DNA of 64,000 bases from Paenibacillus sp. FSL M7-0420 (GCF_038002345.1 NZ_JBBOCJ010000001.1:3286001-3350000); one strand, 5' to 3'; shown: positions 26,384 through 34,799, numbered from the stretch's first letter. Numbers and translations: made by a program. Notes: a model not told the origin generated them from the sequence alone.

Positions 26384-26545
26384 CCATATGCCTGCTTGTG
26401 CACCGAATGTATGCTGTTTTTCACATACATTTGCTCCATATGCCTGCTTGTGCACCGAATGTATGCTGTTTTCCGCATACATTCGGTCTATATGCCTGCT
26501 TGCGAGCATAATGTATGCTGTTTTCCACATATATTCGTCCTTGTG
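26384..26545 (+). repeat. Hairpin repeat array 1, right part
   Basis: Three more units follow the insertion, with hairpin cores starting at 26406, 26458 and 26510 (52-base steps). Arms are AATGTATG and CATACATT, with small variants such as GCATACATT. The last unit ends near 26534, and the terminator-like hairpin at 26558 begins soon after. Confidence 0.8.
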
Positions 26546-26610
26546 GCTTCGCAGTTGAACAAAAACCTGAACCTTGGTCATACCCCTGTCAAGTAGACAG
26601 ATGAAAAAAG

Positions 26611-27648
26611 CTAAGCAGCCAGCGCGTGTCGATACTCAATCGGCGCGCGCTGTTTCAGTTTCGCCTGAAAACGTTGGTAATTGTAAAAGTAGATATACTC
26701 CTCAACGGCTTGATGAATCTCTGCTTCTGACTTACACTGGTGAAGGTACAACTTTTCTGTCTTCAGATGCGAAAAGAAGGATTCGATGCAGGCGTTATCC
26801 AGGCAGGTTGCTTTGCGAGAGTGGCTGCCCTTGACGCTGAATGCCTCTAATCGTGTGTTGTACGCCTGAGACGTGTACTGAAAGCCTTGGTCCGAATGGA
26901 GCACGGCCTCAGACACGTCTCTTTTCCGTGTCCACTGTTCAACCGTATCCAAGACGAGGTTTACGTCGTTTCGCTCCGAGATCTGCCAAGCTACAATTTC
27001 ATTGTTGAAGAGGTCCTGAATCGCAGACAGATAATAAAAACGGGTGCCGTCTGAGATATACGTAATGTCCGTTACTAGCTTCTGCTGAGGTGCTGTCGCA
27101 TGAAACTTACGCTTTAATCGGTTCGGGTAGACCACGGAAGGAGTAGAGCCCGCACGACGCCTTTTCTTGCGAATGACAGACTGGATCGATAGCTCTTTCA
27201 TGAGCCGCCATACCTTCTTGTGGTTGACGAGGTAGCCTGCCTCCCGCAGGGCTGCCTGCATTCGAGGGTACCCGAAATAGGGATGAACCAGGTGAATCGC
27301 CACCATATGCTCTTTCATGGCGTGCTCTTGCTCATGGGCATCCATTCGTCGAACCTCTGCACCTCGCCACTTGTAGTAATTTGCCCGCGATACCTCTGCA
27401 ATGGCTAATAGGCGGGTGATGCCATGTTGGTCACGTAGTTCTTCAATTACGGCGTATTTGTCATGCAGTCCAAGCTTCCCTCCCTTTACAGATTTGGATA
27501 CCGCTTTTTTAAGTAGTCCACCTGTGCCTTTAAGTAATCTCGTTCTTCTTCTATACTGGCAAATGTAGAACGTGGACGTCCTTTTAAAGGGCTTGTTGCC
27601 CCTTTTGGTGTATGGAGTGGCTCCCCATTCCGATATTTCTTTACCCAT
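26611..27648 (-). CDS. IS3-family transposase, orfB (made by -1 frameshift from orfA)
   Basis: The integrase-like part shows HTH_21 (YGYPRM-type, here FGYPRMQAALREAGY) and an rve domain with the DDE residues: Asp in VTDITYI, Asp in LHSDQGFQYTS and Glu in NACIESFFSHLKTE. The first 46 or so residues of the open frame lie within orfA in another frame and are probably not made. Translation should enter after the slippery A AAA AAG at 27504-27510. The frame is intact to its stop at 26611. Confidence 0.9.
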   Translation of the reverse strand: MGKEISEWGATPYTKRGNKPFKRTSTFYICQYRRRTRLLKGTGGLLKKAVSKSVKGGKLGLHDKYAVIEELRDQHGITRLLAIAEVSRANYYKWRGAEVRRMDAHEQEHAMKEHMVAIHLVHPYFGYPRMQAALREAGYLVNHKKVWRLMKELSIQSVIRKKRRRAGSTPSVVYPNRLKRKFHATAPQQKLVTDITYISDGTRFYYLSAIQDLFNNEIVAWQISERNDVNLVLDTVEQWTRKRDVSEAVLHSDQGFQYTSQAYNTRLEAFSVKGSHSRKATCLDNACIESFFSHLKTEKLYLHQCKSEAEIHQAVEEYIYFYNYQRFQAKLKQRAPIEYRHALAA

Positions 27649-27788
27649 ACTTTAAGCTGGGTACAGTTCACAATCCCCAACCTGTCGGAGACGACCTTAT
27701 AGCTCTCCCCTCCTGTAAAATAGGCTTGAATAGCCTCTTTCTTGAATGCCTCCGTGTACGATTGAAACACTTGTCCCTTTTTGGCCAT
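27486..27788 (-). CDS. IS3-family transposase, orfA
   Basis: The 100-residue protein carries a helix-turn-helix (AIQAYFTGGESYKVVSDRLGIVNCTQLKVWVKKY) that binds the element's ends, then a leucine-zipper-like helix (EEERDYLKAQVDYLKK). The ATG at 27788 has GAGGGG upstream; an in-frame start at 27815 is less likely. Near its 3' end the heptamer A AAA AAG should allow -1 slippage to make the OrfAB transposase. Confidence 0.88.
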   Translation of the reverse strand: MAKKGQVFQSYTEAFKKEAIQAYFTGGESYKVVSDRLGIVNCTQLKVWVKKYRNGEPLHTPKGATSPLKGRPRSTFASIEEERDYLKAQVDYLKKRYPNL

Positions 27789-27817
27789 ACCAAAATCCCC
27801 TCCCAGTTCACTCATTT

Positions 27818-27843
27818 CCTCATGTTAACACATGAGGTTTTTT
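27818..27843 (+). terminator. Terminator-like hairpin inside the IS3 right end
   Basis: CCTCATG pairs with CATGAGG over TTAACA and is followed by six T on the plus strand. Placed ahead of orfA on the opposite strand, it may shield one direction from readthrough. Confidence 0.55.
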
Positions 27844-27916
27844 CGAGTGTCTACTTAAAGGGGATAATACCACCTCGTTTTCTGAGGTTCAGGTTTTTGT
27901 TATTCAAGCTTCAGGC

Positions 27917-28771
27917 CTACACGCCCGAATAGGCCATGAAGCCGCCATCTACCGGCACGGTGATGCCGGTAATGAAGCCTGACATTTGTTCGTCTGCCAG
28001 CCAGAGCAAGGTGCCGAGCAGATCCTCCGGTGTGCCGAAGCGGCGCATCGGGGTCTGGGAGATGATTTTGAGCGAACGTTCGGTCAGTTCACCGTTCGGG
28101 TCCTTCAGCAGCTGTTCATTCTGTGCGGTGACGAAGAAGCCGGGGGCGATGGCATTTACCCGTATGCCGGATTCAGCAAGATGCACCGCAAGCCACTGGG
28201 TGAAGTTGTTGATGCCTGCCTTGGCCGCGCTGTAAGCCGGTACCTTGGTAAGTGGCGATGCGGCGCTCATGGAGGAGATGTTGATCACCGCTGATCCGGG
28301 GCGTCCGAGCATCTGCTTGGCGAAGATTTGAGTTGGAATTAATGTTCCGGTCAGATTGAGGTCAAGGACCGTGCGGAAGCCGCTCACGGAGAGATCGAAG
28401 AAGGAGACGACATCGGGATTCTCCAGGTCTCCCGGTTCTAAGGTCTCCTTGGTGGTAATCGCCGAAGGCTGATTGCCACCGGCCCCATTGATTAACAAGT
28501 CGCACGGACCCCACTGCTTGGAGATCTCATCCGCTGCCTGCCGGACACTCCCGGCATCCATAACATCGCAGGCCAGGGCCAGGGATTGGCCGCCGCCGGA
28601 AGTGATCTGTGCAGCCAGAGCCGCCCCCTTCGCCTCCGTACGGTTCAGGATAGCTACCTTCATGCCTTGACGGGCCAGCTCCAGCGCCATAGCGCTGCAG
28701 AGGGCTCCGGCTCCTCCGGTAATTACAGCGGTCTTGCCTGCCAGTGCAGGCTGTAATGCCAACTCGGACAT
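27917..28771 (-). CDS. uxuB: SDR-family D-mannonate (fructuronate) oxidoreductase, UxuB-like
   Basis: The 284-residue short-chain dehydrogenase has a nucleotide motif [12 protein letters not shown] (a Cys replaces the last Gly of the usual pattern), NGAGGNQP, Ser in INISSMSA and catalytic YSAAK. Its length and insert ([19 protein letters not shown]) recall B. subtilis UxuB/YjmF, which interconverts fructuronate and mannonate. Placement beside uxaC and a GntR regulator supports that. Gluconate 5-dehydrogenase-type SDRs are the alternative. No mannonate dehydratase (uxuA) is in the window. Confidence 0.8.
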   Translation of the reverse strand: MSELALQPALAGKTAVITGGAGALCSAMALELARQGMKVAILNRTEAKGAALAAQITSGGGQSLALACDVMDAGSVRQAADEISKQWGPCDLLINGAGGNQPSAITTKETLEPGDLENPDVVSFFDLSVSGFRTVLDLNLTGTLIPTQIFAKQMLGRPGSAVINISSMSAASPLTKVPAYSAAKAGINNFTQWLAVHLAESGIRVNAIAPGFFVTAQNEQLLKDPNGELTERSLKIISQTPMRRFGTPEDLLGTLLWLADEQMSGFITGITVPVDGGFMAYSGV

Positions 28772-28819
28772 AGTGATCCAACCCTTCTTGGTGAAAGTAT
28801 GATCTTGCGTCAGGTTATA

Positions 28820-29512
28820 TCAGTCTGCGGATCTTTGCTTATAATATTGCGGATATTTCTCGATCAGCATCTCCTGGTCGGCAATCGTCAGGGCCATATG
28901 CTCCTGCATAATCTGATCCCCATGCTGAATATTATGCTGCTCAATGGCTTTATATAGACCATAATGCTGCCGGTACAGATGCTCCCAGTTGTGATCCGCC
29001 GTGAGCTTGAGCATCCGGCTGCGGTTCAGGTGAACCTTGATCTGCTGGATGACCTCCCAAGTATTCTTTTTATTGCAGCCCATGAAAATCACATGATGGA
29101 ACTCTTCATCCAGCATGAACATTTCTTTATAGTCCTGATCCTCGATGCAGAGCTTCTGCTTGTCCAGATTAGCCTTCAGATCGATAAGATTCCTGGCCTG
29201 GAAGGTGCTGCACGCTTCGCGGATGACCGCCCGCTCCAGATGCTCGCGCATGAAGCGGGCTTCTTCCACGAGCTCGGAATCAATCAGGGAGACCACCGTT
29301 CCCCGCTGGGGGTATACGGCAAGCAGGCCCTCCTGGGCCAGACGGACAAAGGCTTCCCGGACCGGAGTGCGGCTGACGTTGAACTTCAGCGAAATCTCCT
29401 TCTCCGAAATCCCGGTTCCGGGCGGCAGCTCCAGCAGCAGAATCTGATTCTTCAGTGAACGGTACACGATGTCCCTTGTGGAGAGTGCTTGTGTACCGAT
29501 AGTGTATTCCAT
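28820..29512 (-). CDS. GntR-family regulator (FadR/FCD type), probable hexuronate regulator
   Basis: The 230-residue protein has an N-terminal winged helix (ISEKEISLKFNVSRTPVREAFVRLAQEGLLAVYPQRGTVV) and a C-terminal FCD domain. Likely metal ligands are Asp and His in MLDEEFHHVIF, and the later His residues near HYGLYKAIEQHN and MQEHM. RBS AGGAGGG precedes the ATG. It is divergent from uxaC and reads toward uxuB. The large palindrome between them is the obvious operator. A hexuronate or its metabolite is the likely effector, by context. Confidence 0.88.
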   Translation of the reverse strand: MEYTIGTQALSTRDIVYRSLKNQILLLELPPGTGISEKEISLKFNVSRTPVREAFVRLAQEGLLAVYPQRGTVVSLIDSELVEEARFMREHLERAVIREACSTFQARNLIDLKANLDKQKLCIEDQDYKEMFMLDEEFHHVIFMGCNKKNTWEVIQQIKVHLNRSRMLKLTADHNWEHLYRQHYGLYKAIEQHNIQHGDQIMQEHMALTIADQEMLIEKYPQYYKQRSAD

Positions 29513-29543
29513 CGTGTAACCCTCCTGTTATCGATTAATGTAA

Positions 29544-29585
29544 GCACTACCATACTACCATACAAGTATGGTAGTATGGTAGTGC
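29544..29585. promoter_or_regulatory. 42-bp operator palindrome between gntR and uxaC
   Basis: GCACTACCATACTACCATAC is followed by AA and then by its exact reverse complement, giving two perfect 20-bp arms. Each arm also contains an internal direct repeat of CATAC/CTAC. It probably offers two or more overlapping sites for the GntR dimer and could control both divergent genes. As RNA it would form a very strong hairpin. Confidence 0.85.
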
Positions 29586-29667
29586 GAATGGGCATAAGCT
29601 CCTGCTGTCCGCTTAAGGACGGTATCCGTGGCCCACCAATATCACAGACGAGAGGCTGGAGAACAAT

Positions 29668-31077
29668 ATGAGTACCTCATCTTTTATTCATGACGACTGG
29701 CTGCTGTTAAGTCCAAGTGCACAGAGATTGTATCACGATTATGCCGCCGCAATGCCGATTTACGATTTCCACAGTCATCTGAATCCGCAGGAGATCAGCA
29801 GTAACCGCAGGTTCCGCAATATCACTGATCTGGCCTTATCCGGGGATCATTACAAGTGGCGGGCGCTCCGCTGGCTGGGCGTTGACGAACAGCTAATTAC
29901 CGGGAATGCGCCGGACAAGGACAAATTCATGGTCTGGGCGCGATCCCTGCCTGAGATGGTGGGCAATCCGCTCTACCACTGGACCCACCTGGAGTTGAAG
30001 CGCTACTTCGGGATCGACGAGCTGCTCTCCGGGGAGACTGCGGACAGTGTGTGGGAACGCTGCAATGAGCAGCTTCAGGGAGATGAACTGACTACGCAGG
30101 GAATTCTCAAAAAGCTCAATGTCAATGTAGTCTGCACAACCGATGATCCTATTGATTCACTGGAGCATCACATCCAGATTAAGAAGGATCATGCGCTTGA
30201 GACGGTGGTTGCTCCGACCTTCAGACCGGACCGGGTGCTGAATATCCGTGATGAAGGGTTCACCGGATACGTGAGCCTGCTTGGTGAGGCGAGCGGTCTT
30301 GAAATCCACGATTACTCCGGGTTCCTCGAGGCTGTGACAGCGCGGATTGATTATTTCCATCAGCATGGCTGCCGGCTGTCGGATCAGGCCTTCGGCGAGC
30401 TGCCGCATGCCCAGTCTACAGAGCATGAAGCGGCCTACATCTTTGCCCGGGCCTTCAAAGGGGAGGAGATCAGCCCGCAGGAGGAACAGAAATTCCAGAG
30501 CCATACGCTGATCAAATTAGGCCGGCTCTATCATGAGCGGGGCTGGAGCATGCAGCTGCATATCGGAGCGCTGCGCAACAACAACGCACGGATGTTTAGT
30601 AGAATCGGCAAGGACAGCGGCTTCGATTCAATTCTGGATTTCAATATGGCCCGCAGTCTCAACGCGCTGCTGAATGAGCTGGATGCCAGCGGACAGCTGC
30701 CGAAGACTATCGTCTACACACTGAACCCTTCGCAATATGAGATGATCGCCACCACGATCGGCAACTTCCAGGGGGACGGCATCAAGGGCAAGGTGCAGAT
30801 GGGCTCCGGCTGGTGGTTCCATGATCAGAAGGAGGGCATGCTGCAGCAGTTGAAGGCGCTCTCCAGCATCGGGCTGATCAGTCCTTTTGTCGGCATGCTG
30901 ACCGACTCCAGAAGCTTCCTGTCCTTCACGCGTCATGAATACTTCCGGCGCATTCTCTGTAACCTGTTCGGCACGTGGATGGAAGAGGGGGACCTGCCGC
31001 GAGATTATGCCTTGATCGGCCGGACAATTGAGAATATATGCTACAACAATGCGGATGCGTATTTCGGGATCAAGTAG
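29668..31077 (+). CDS. uxaC: Glucuronate isomerase
   Basis: The 469-residue protein is full-length UxaC. It carries the metal-binding YDFHSHLNPQEI near the N-terminus, NVNVVCTTDDPIDSLEHH, MQLHIGALRNNNARMF, and GSGWWFHDQKEGM with FVGMLTDSRSFLSFTRHEYFRRILC toward the end. It converts D-glucuronate to D-fructuronate and galacturonate to tagaturonate, the first step of cytoplasmic hexuronate use. The UxuB-like SDR would take the next step. Expression is probably controlled by the GntR protein through the palindrome upstream. Confidence 0.96.
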   Translation: MSTSSFIHDDWLLLSPSAQRLYHDYAAAMPIYDFHSHLNPQEISSNRRFRNITDLALSGDHYKWRALRWLGVDEQLITGNAPDKDKFMVWARSLPEMVGNPLYHWTHLELKRYFGIDELLSGETADSVWERCNEQLQGDELTTQGILKKLNVNVVCTTDDPIDSLEHHIQIKKDHALETVVAPTFRPDRVLNIRDEGFTGYVSLLGEASGLEIHDYSGFLEAVTARIDYFHQHGCRLSDQAFGELPHAQSTEHEAAYIFARAFKGEEISPQEEQKFQSHTLIKLGRLYHERGWSMQLHIGALRNNNARMFSRIGKDSGFDSILDFNMARSLNALLNELDASGQLPKTIVYTLNPSQYEMIATTIGNFQGDGIKGKVQMGSGWWFHDQKEGMLQQLKALSSIGLISPFVGMLTDSRSFLSFTRHEYFRRILCNLFGTWMEEGDLPRDYALIGRTIENICYNNADAYFGIK

Positions 31078-31120
31078 AGCGCAGGAGCGCGGCATACCAT
31101 CCATCGATTGACACAGCGTT

Positions 31121-31161
31121 AAAAAATCAGCAGGTCTCTTAGAGAGGCGTGCTGATTTTTT
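31121..31161 (+). terminator. Terminator after uxaC
   Basis: AAAAAATCAGCA and TGCTGATTTTTT form a perfect 12-bp stem over a loop of 17 bases. The A and T runs make it usable from both sides. Confidence 0.92.
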
Positions 31162-31278
31162 AATTGCTAAGGAATTATGTCTTTCAAGGCACAACAGCAG
31201 CATGAAAATGAGCAGCGTGCCTAAAAACACAACGTCGTCTGTCCATTTGATTAACATATTTTTACATAAAGCGAACGC

Positions 31279-31770
31279 AATTGGACTCGGAGCGCCGCGT
31301 AGGCCGAATGTAATCGAAAAACCGATTACAATTGGACTGTGGGCTCCACGTAAGCCGAATGTAATCGAAAAACCGATTACAATTGGACTGGCAGCGCCGC
31401 GTAGGCCGAATGTAATCGAAAAACCGATTACAATTGGACTCTGGGCGCCGTGTAGGCCGAATGTAATCGAAAAACCGATTACAATTGGACTCTGGGCTCC
31501 GCGTAAGCCAAATGTAATCGAAAAACCGATCACAATTGGATTGGGAGCGCCGCGTAGGCCGAATGTAATCGAAAAACCGATTACAATTGGACTCGGAGCG
31601 CCGCGTAGGCCGAATGTAATCGAAAAACCGATTACGATTGGACTCGGAGCGCCGCGTAGGCCGAATGTAATCGAAAAACCGATCACAATTGGCCGCTACT
31701 GCGGAATACGGACCAAATGTATGTGAAAAACAGCATACATTGTGTTCGCGCGAAGGTAAGCTTATTCACT
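31279..31770 (-). repeat. Hairpin repeat array 2 (eight exact 51-bp units plus one divergent unit)
   Basis: GAATGTAATCGAAAAACC recurs at 31306, 31357, 31408, 31459, 31510, 31561, 31612 and 31663, always 51 bases apart, with one or two changes in some copies. Each unit is a hairpin, TGTAATCG and CGATTACA around AAAAAC, plus a GC-rich spacer. A ninth, edge unit near 31715-31740 instead has arms AATGTATG and CATACATT, like array 1. Read leftward the array begins with AAGCTTACCTTCGCG about 40 bases after the stop codon of the AraC gene. Confidence 0.88.
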
Positions 31771-31806
31771 CGCAGGATGACTACTTTCTGATACTTCCGG
31801 TGCATT

Positions 31807-32646
31807 CTACCGCGTACTGCTCCGGTAAGCAGACGGGGATACGCCGGTGGACTTCTTGAACACCTTGGAGAAGTGGGCCAGCTCCATGCCGACCTGCTCG
31901 GCGATACTGGAGATGCTGAAATCGGTGTAGGAGAGCTGCCTCTTCGCGAGCTCCATCCGTTTCAGCTGGACGTACTGCATCGGCGGAACGCCGATGAATT
32001 TCTTGAAGTAGGGAATGAAATAGTTCGGGTGCAGATGGACCCGCTCTGCCAGCTCCTCGACCGTCAGCGGCCGCATTAACCGTTGATCGATGTAGCCCAG
32101 CACATTCGCCAGCTTGCCCTGGTCGCTCGTATGCGTCAGATCGTCAAGGAAATTGCTGTAGCCTCCCGATTCCAGACAGAGGGACAGCAGCGTAAGCAGC
32201 GCGGCCTGCGTCCGAAGGGTAGCGAGGAAGCCGGTATCCTGGAACCATTCAATCATCTCCGCGAACATCGTCCGGGTGGCCTCCGGATCAGGCACATCAC
32301 AGATATACAGCTTATTCGCCGAATGAAACAGCGGCCATTCCCCAATCTGCGCATCGAAGTGGCAATAGTAGCGTGTATAAGGATCATCACGTGAAGTATC
32401 CGTGGTCTGGGTAGAGCCTGCGGGCATAATCATCAGCTGTCCGGGTCTCGGATAGTACGCCACTCCGTTGATAATCACCTTGCCTTCGCCGGAATCAATA
32501 TAATACAGCCGGTTGAAGGCAGGGGTCTCATTCGTCCGGTTCCATCCCGGATATCTGCTGGTTAATTGGGCATGGGTAACGGTAACCGTCAGGTTGTGCA
32601 GCAGGCGTCCGGTCAAATTACCATTGCCTTTCGCAGTCATATTCAT
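31807..32646 (-). CDS. AraC-family transcriptional regulator
   Basis: This 279-residue regulator has a cupin sensing domain (about 40-110: YYIDSGEGKVIINGVAYYPRPGQLMIMPAG). It ends in two helix-turn-helix units (LTVEELAERVHLHPNYFIPYFKK and FSISSIAEQVGMELAHFSKVFKKSTG). AAGGAG lies seven bases ahead of the ATG at 32646. It is divergent from the four-gene oxidoreductase cluster and probably activates it. A weak cre-like sequence at 32680-32693 (TTATAACGCTTCCA) in the shared upstream region hints at carbon catabolite control. Confidence 0.9.
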   Translation of the reverse strand: MNMTAKGNGNLTGRLLHNLTVTVTHAQLTSRYPGWNRTNETPAFNRLYYIDSGEGKVIINGVAYYPRPGQLMIMPAGSTQTTDTSRDDPYTRYYCHFDAQIGEWPLFHSANKLYICDVPDPEATRTMFAEMIEWFQDTGFLATLRTQAALLTLLSLCLESGGYSNFLDDLTHTSDQGKLANVLGYIDQRLMRPLTVEELAERVHLHPNYFIPYFKKFIGVPPMQYVQLKRMELAKRQLSYTDFSISSIAEQVGMELAHFSKVFKKSTGVSPSAYRSSTR

Positions 32647-32805
32647 ATCAGGGCTCCTTCAAATAAGGCTATAAAGCTATTATAACGCTTCCATTTATCC
32701 AATACATCTTATTATTATACAAATATACCTTAATTACAGTCATGGCCTCCACCGGCAAATAGGGTTATCCTCATAACATAAACTGTTTCAGGAAGGGAAT
32801 GGGAG

Positions 32806-33969
32806 ATGGATAAGGTACGTTATGGAATTATTGGCGTAGGGGGTATGGGGCGGACCCATGCACAGAGTCTGCTGAGTGATATTAAGGGGGCCGAGCTAAC
32901 GGCCGTATGCGACATCAGCCCTGAGCGGCTGGAATGGGCAGAGGAGCATTTGCCGGATCATGTACAGCGCTTTCTGTCGCCGGAGGAGCTGTTCAAGTCC
33001 GGGATCATTGATGCGGTGATGATTGCCACCCCGCATTATGATCATCCGCCGCTGGCGATTGAAGCGCTGGGCTACGGGCTGCATGTTCTGATCGAGAAGC
33101 CTGCCGGTGTCTATACGAAGGCAGTACAGGAGATGAATGACGCCGCAGCGAAGTCTGACCGCAAATTCGGCATTATGTATAACCAGCGGACGAATCCGCT
33201 CTATCAGAAGCTGAGAGAATTGATTCAGTCCGGGGAGCTGGGAGAGATCCGGCGCACGAACTGGATTATCACCAATTGGTACCGCTCTCAGAGCTACTAC
33301 GATTCCGGCGGCTGGCGGGCGACCTGGGGCGGGGAAGGCGGCGGAGTGCTGCTGAACCAGGACCCGCACCAGCTTGATCTCTGGCAGTGGACTACCGGAA
33401 TGATGCCTAAGCGGGTACGCGCTTTTTGCCAGTTCGGGAAGTACCGGAATATTGAGGTTGAGGATGATGTGACCGCTTATGTGGAGTATGAGAATGGCGC
33501 AACCGGGCTGTTCATCACGACTACAGGGGAAGCGCCGGGGACGAACCGGTTCGAGATTACAGGAGACAACGGTAAAATCGTCGTCGAAGACGGCACGCTG
33601 ACCTTCTTCCGCCTTCGCACCCCGGAGCCGAAGTTTAATGCGGAATATACCGGAGGGTTCGGAGCACCGGAGTGCTGGAAATGCGAGATTCCGGTGGAAG
33701 CCGGAAATGGAGAACAGCATAAGGGGATTCTGCGCAACTTCACCAATGCCATTCTGCAGGATGAGCCGCTGCTGGCTCCGGGGGAAGAGGGCATTCACGG
33801 TCTGACCCTGTCCAATGCCATGTATCTGTCCGCATGGACCGACAACTGGGTGGACCTGCCGATCGACAGCGAGCTGTTCTATGAGAAGCTGATGGAGCAG
33901 GTGGAGAATTCGACTTTTCAGAAAGCGCCGGTCAGCCAGAAAGCCCTGGATGTATCGGGCACCCACTAG
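32806..33969 (+). CDS. Gfo/Idh/MocA-family oxidoreductase (1 of 3)
   Basis: The 387-residue protein has the N-terminal Rossmann motif YGIIGVGGMGRTHA, the catalytic EKPAGVY lysine motif (about 100) and the C-terminal alpha/beta domain with GGEGGGVLLNQDPHQLDLWQW. Such enzymes oxidise or reduce sugars and cyclitols with NAD(P). The RBS is GGGAATGGGAG upstream of the ATG. It leads a four-gene cluster with an epimerase and two more family members. Scyllo-inositol, or a 3-keto-glycoside pathway, are both possible substrates; I cannot choose. Confidence 0.9.
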   Translation: MDKVRYGIIGVGGMGRTHAQSLLSDIKGAELTAVCDISPERLEWAEEHLPDHVQRFLSPEELFKSGIIDAVMIATPHYDHPPLAIEALGYGLHVLIEKPAGVYTKAVQEMNDAAAKSDRKFGIMYNQRTNPLYQKLRELIQSGELGEIRRTNWIITNWYRSQSYYDSGGWRATWGGEGGGVLLNQDPHQLDLWQWTTGMMPKRVRAFCQFGKYRNIEVEDDVTAYVEYENGATGLFITTTGEAPGTNRFEITGDNGKIVVEDGTLTFFRLRTPEPKFNAEYTGGFGAPECWKCEIPVEAGNGEQHKGILRNFTNAILQDEPLLAPGEEGIHGLTLSNAMYLSAWTDNWVDLPIDSELFYEKLMEQVENSTFQKAPVSQKALDVSGTH

Positions 33970-34013
33970 ACGAACCTTACTCTCTTACGCAACTCAAACT
34001 TATCTAGGAGTGG

Positions 34014-34799
34014 ATGAATACAATGAACCGTTCAACGATTGCCGCCCAAATGTATACCCTGCGTGAATATACCCGGACGCCGGAGGACTTGAGAGAGAGC
34101 CTGCGGAAGGTGAGCAGCATGGGGTACCAGGCTGTGCAAATCTCCGGGATCGGTCCCATGGACCCTAAGCTGGTGAAGGAATATGCGGATGAATTTAATC
34201 TGAAAATATGTGCGACACACGTTCCCTGGGACCGGCTGGTGAATGATCTGGATGCGCTCGCTGCCGAGCATAAGCTGTGGGACTGCAAATACATCGGCCT
34301 TGGCTCGCTGCCTGCGGAATATCAGACTAGCCAGGAGGGCTACCGCACCTTCGCCAAGCTGGCTTCCGGCATTGCACGGACACTTAAGGAAGAGTATGGC
34401 CTGCAATTCGTTTATCATAATCATGATTTTGAATTTGAACGTTTTGACGGTCTGACGGGTATGGATGTGCTGCTGCAGGACAGTGATCCGGAGGTCTTCG
34501 GGTTCGAGCTGGATCTGTACTGGGTTCAGGCGGGGGGCGGAGATCCTGTAGAGTGGATTCACAAGGTGGAAGGCAGAATGCAGGCTGTGCATTTCAAGGA
34601 TATGACTATTCTGAACCGTAAGGCTGTGTTTGCCGAGATCGGCGAAGGCAATATGAACTATGGAGCGATTATTGATGCCTGCCGCAAGACGGGGGTGGAA
34701 TGGCATATCGTGGAGCAGGATGTGTGCCAGCGTGATCCGTTCGAGAGCCTGGAGATCAGCCTCCGGTATCTGCATTCCAGATTGGAGGTGCAAGCATGA
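34014..34799 (+). CDS. Sugar phosphate isomerase/epimerase (AP endonuclease-2-like TIM barrel)
   Basis: The 261-residue TIM-barrel protein carries metal-site segments typical of the family: ICATHVPWDRL, FVYHNHDFEFE, FGFELDLYWVQAGG, VHFKDM and EIGEGNMNYG. Relatives isomerise or epimerise keto-sugars or cyclitol intermediates, such as IolE/IolI types. Two ATG codons are possible (34014 and 34023); GGAG at 34007 fits neither ideally. It overlaps the next oxidoreductase gene by four bases, so the two are translated together. Confidence 0.88.
   Translation: MNTMNRSTIAAQMYTLREYTRTPEDLRESLRKVSSMGYQAVQISGIGPMDPKLVKEYADEFNLKICATHVPWDRLVNDLDALAAEHKLWDCKYIGLGSLPAEYQTSQEGYRTFAKLASGIARTLKEEYGLQFVYHNHDFEFERFDGLTGMDVLLQDSDPEVFGFELDLYWVQAGGGDPVEWIHKVEGRMQAVHFKDMTILNRKAVFAEIGEGNMNYGAIIDACRKTGVEWHIVEQDVCQRDPFESLEISLRYLHSRLEVQA

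Larger units (their letters stand above)
26583..27863 (-). mobile_element. IS3-family insertion sequence (IS150-like)
   Basis: About 1281 bp with two overlapping frames read leftward. Its ends are inverted repeats: the left end CCCCTGTCAAGTAGACA and the complemented right end CCCCTTTAAGTAGACA match over most of about 28 bases. ATA on each side (26580-26582 and 27864-27866) would be a 3-bp target duplication. The exact ends are uncertain by a few bases because the terminal T/A bases could belong to either element or target. Confidence 0.8.
26558..27901. repeat. Split hairpin (bidirectional terminator) flanking the IS3-family element
   Basis: AACAAAAACCTGAACCT at 26558-26574 and its exact reverse complement at 27885-27901 flank the IS3-family element. 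With the element removed, the 17-bp arms would close a hairpin over about 28 bases, with A-run and T-run ends. That is the form of a bidirectional terminator between the hrtA array and the uxuB-like gene. The element therefore sits in its loop. Confidence 0.75.

Noticed and set aside
31202..31726. An open frame of 174 residues (and a 352-residue one on the other strand) through array 2, with a repeated 17-residue motif
   Set aside because: The unit is 51 bp, a multiple of three, so any frame without a stop in one unit stays open across the array. There is no ribosome binding site and the sequence is explained by the hairpin repeat.
24809..31770. Hairpin arrays as CRISPR
   Set aside because: There are no unique spacers between conserved repeats, the hairpin units are adjacent or share similar spacers, and no cas gene is in the window.
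32896..33966. Antisense frame of 356 residues opposite the first Gfo/Idh/MocA gene
   Set aside because: It is a shadow of a complete oxidoreductase gene; no ribosome binding site or recognisable domain is present.
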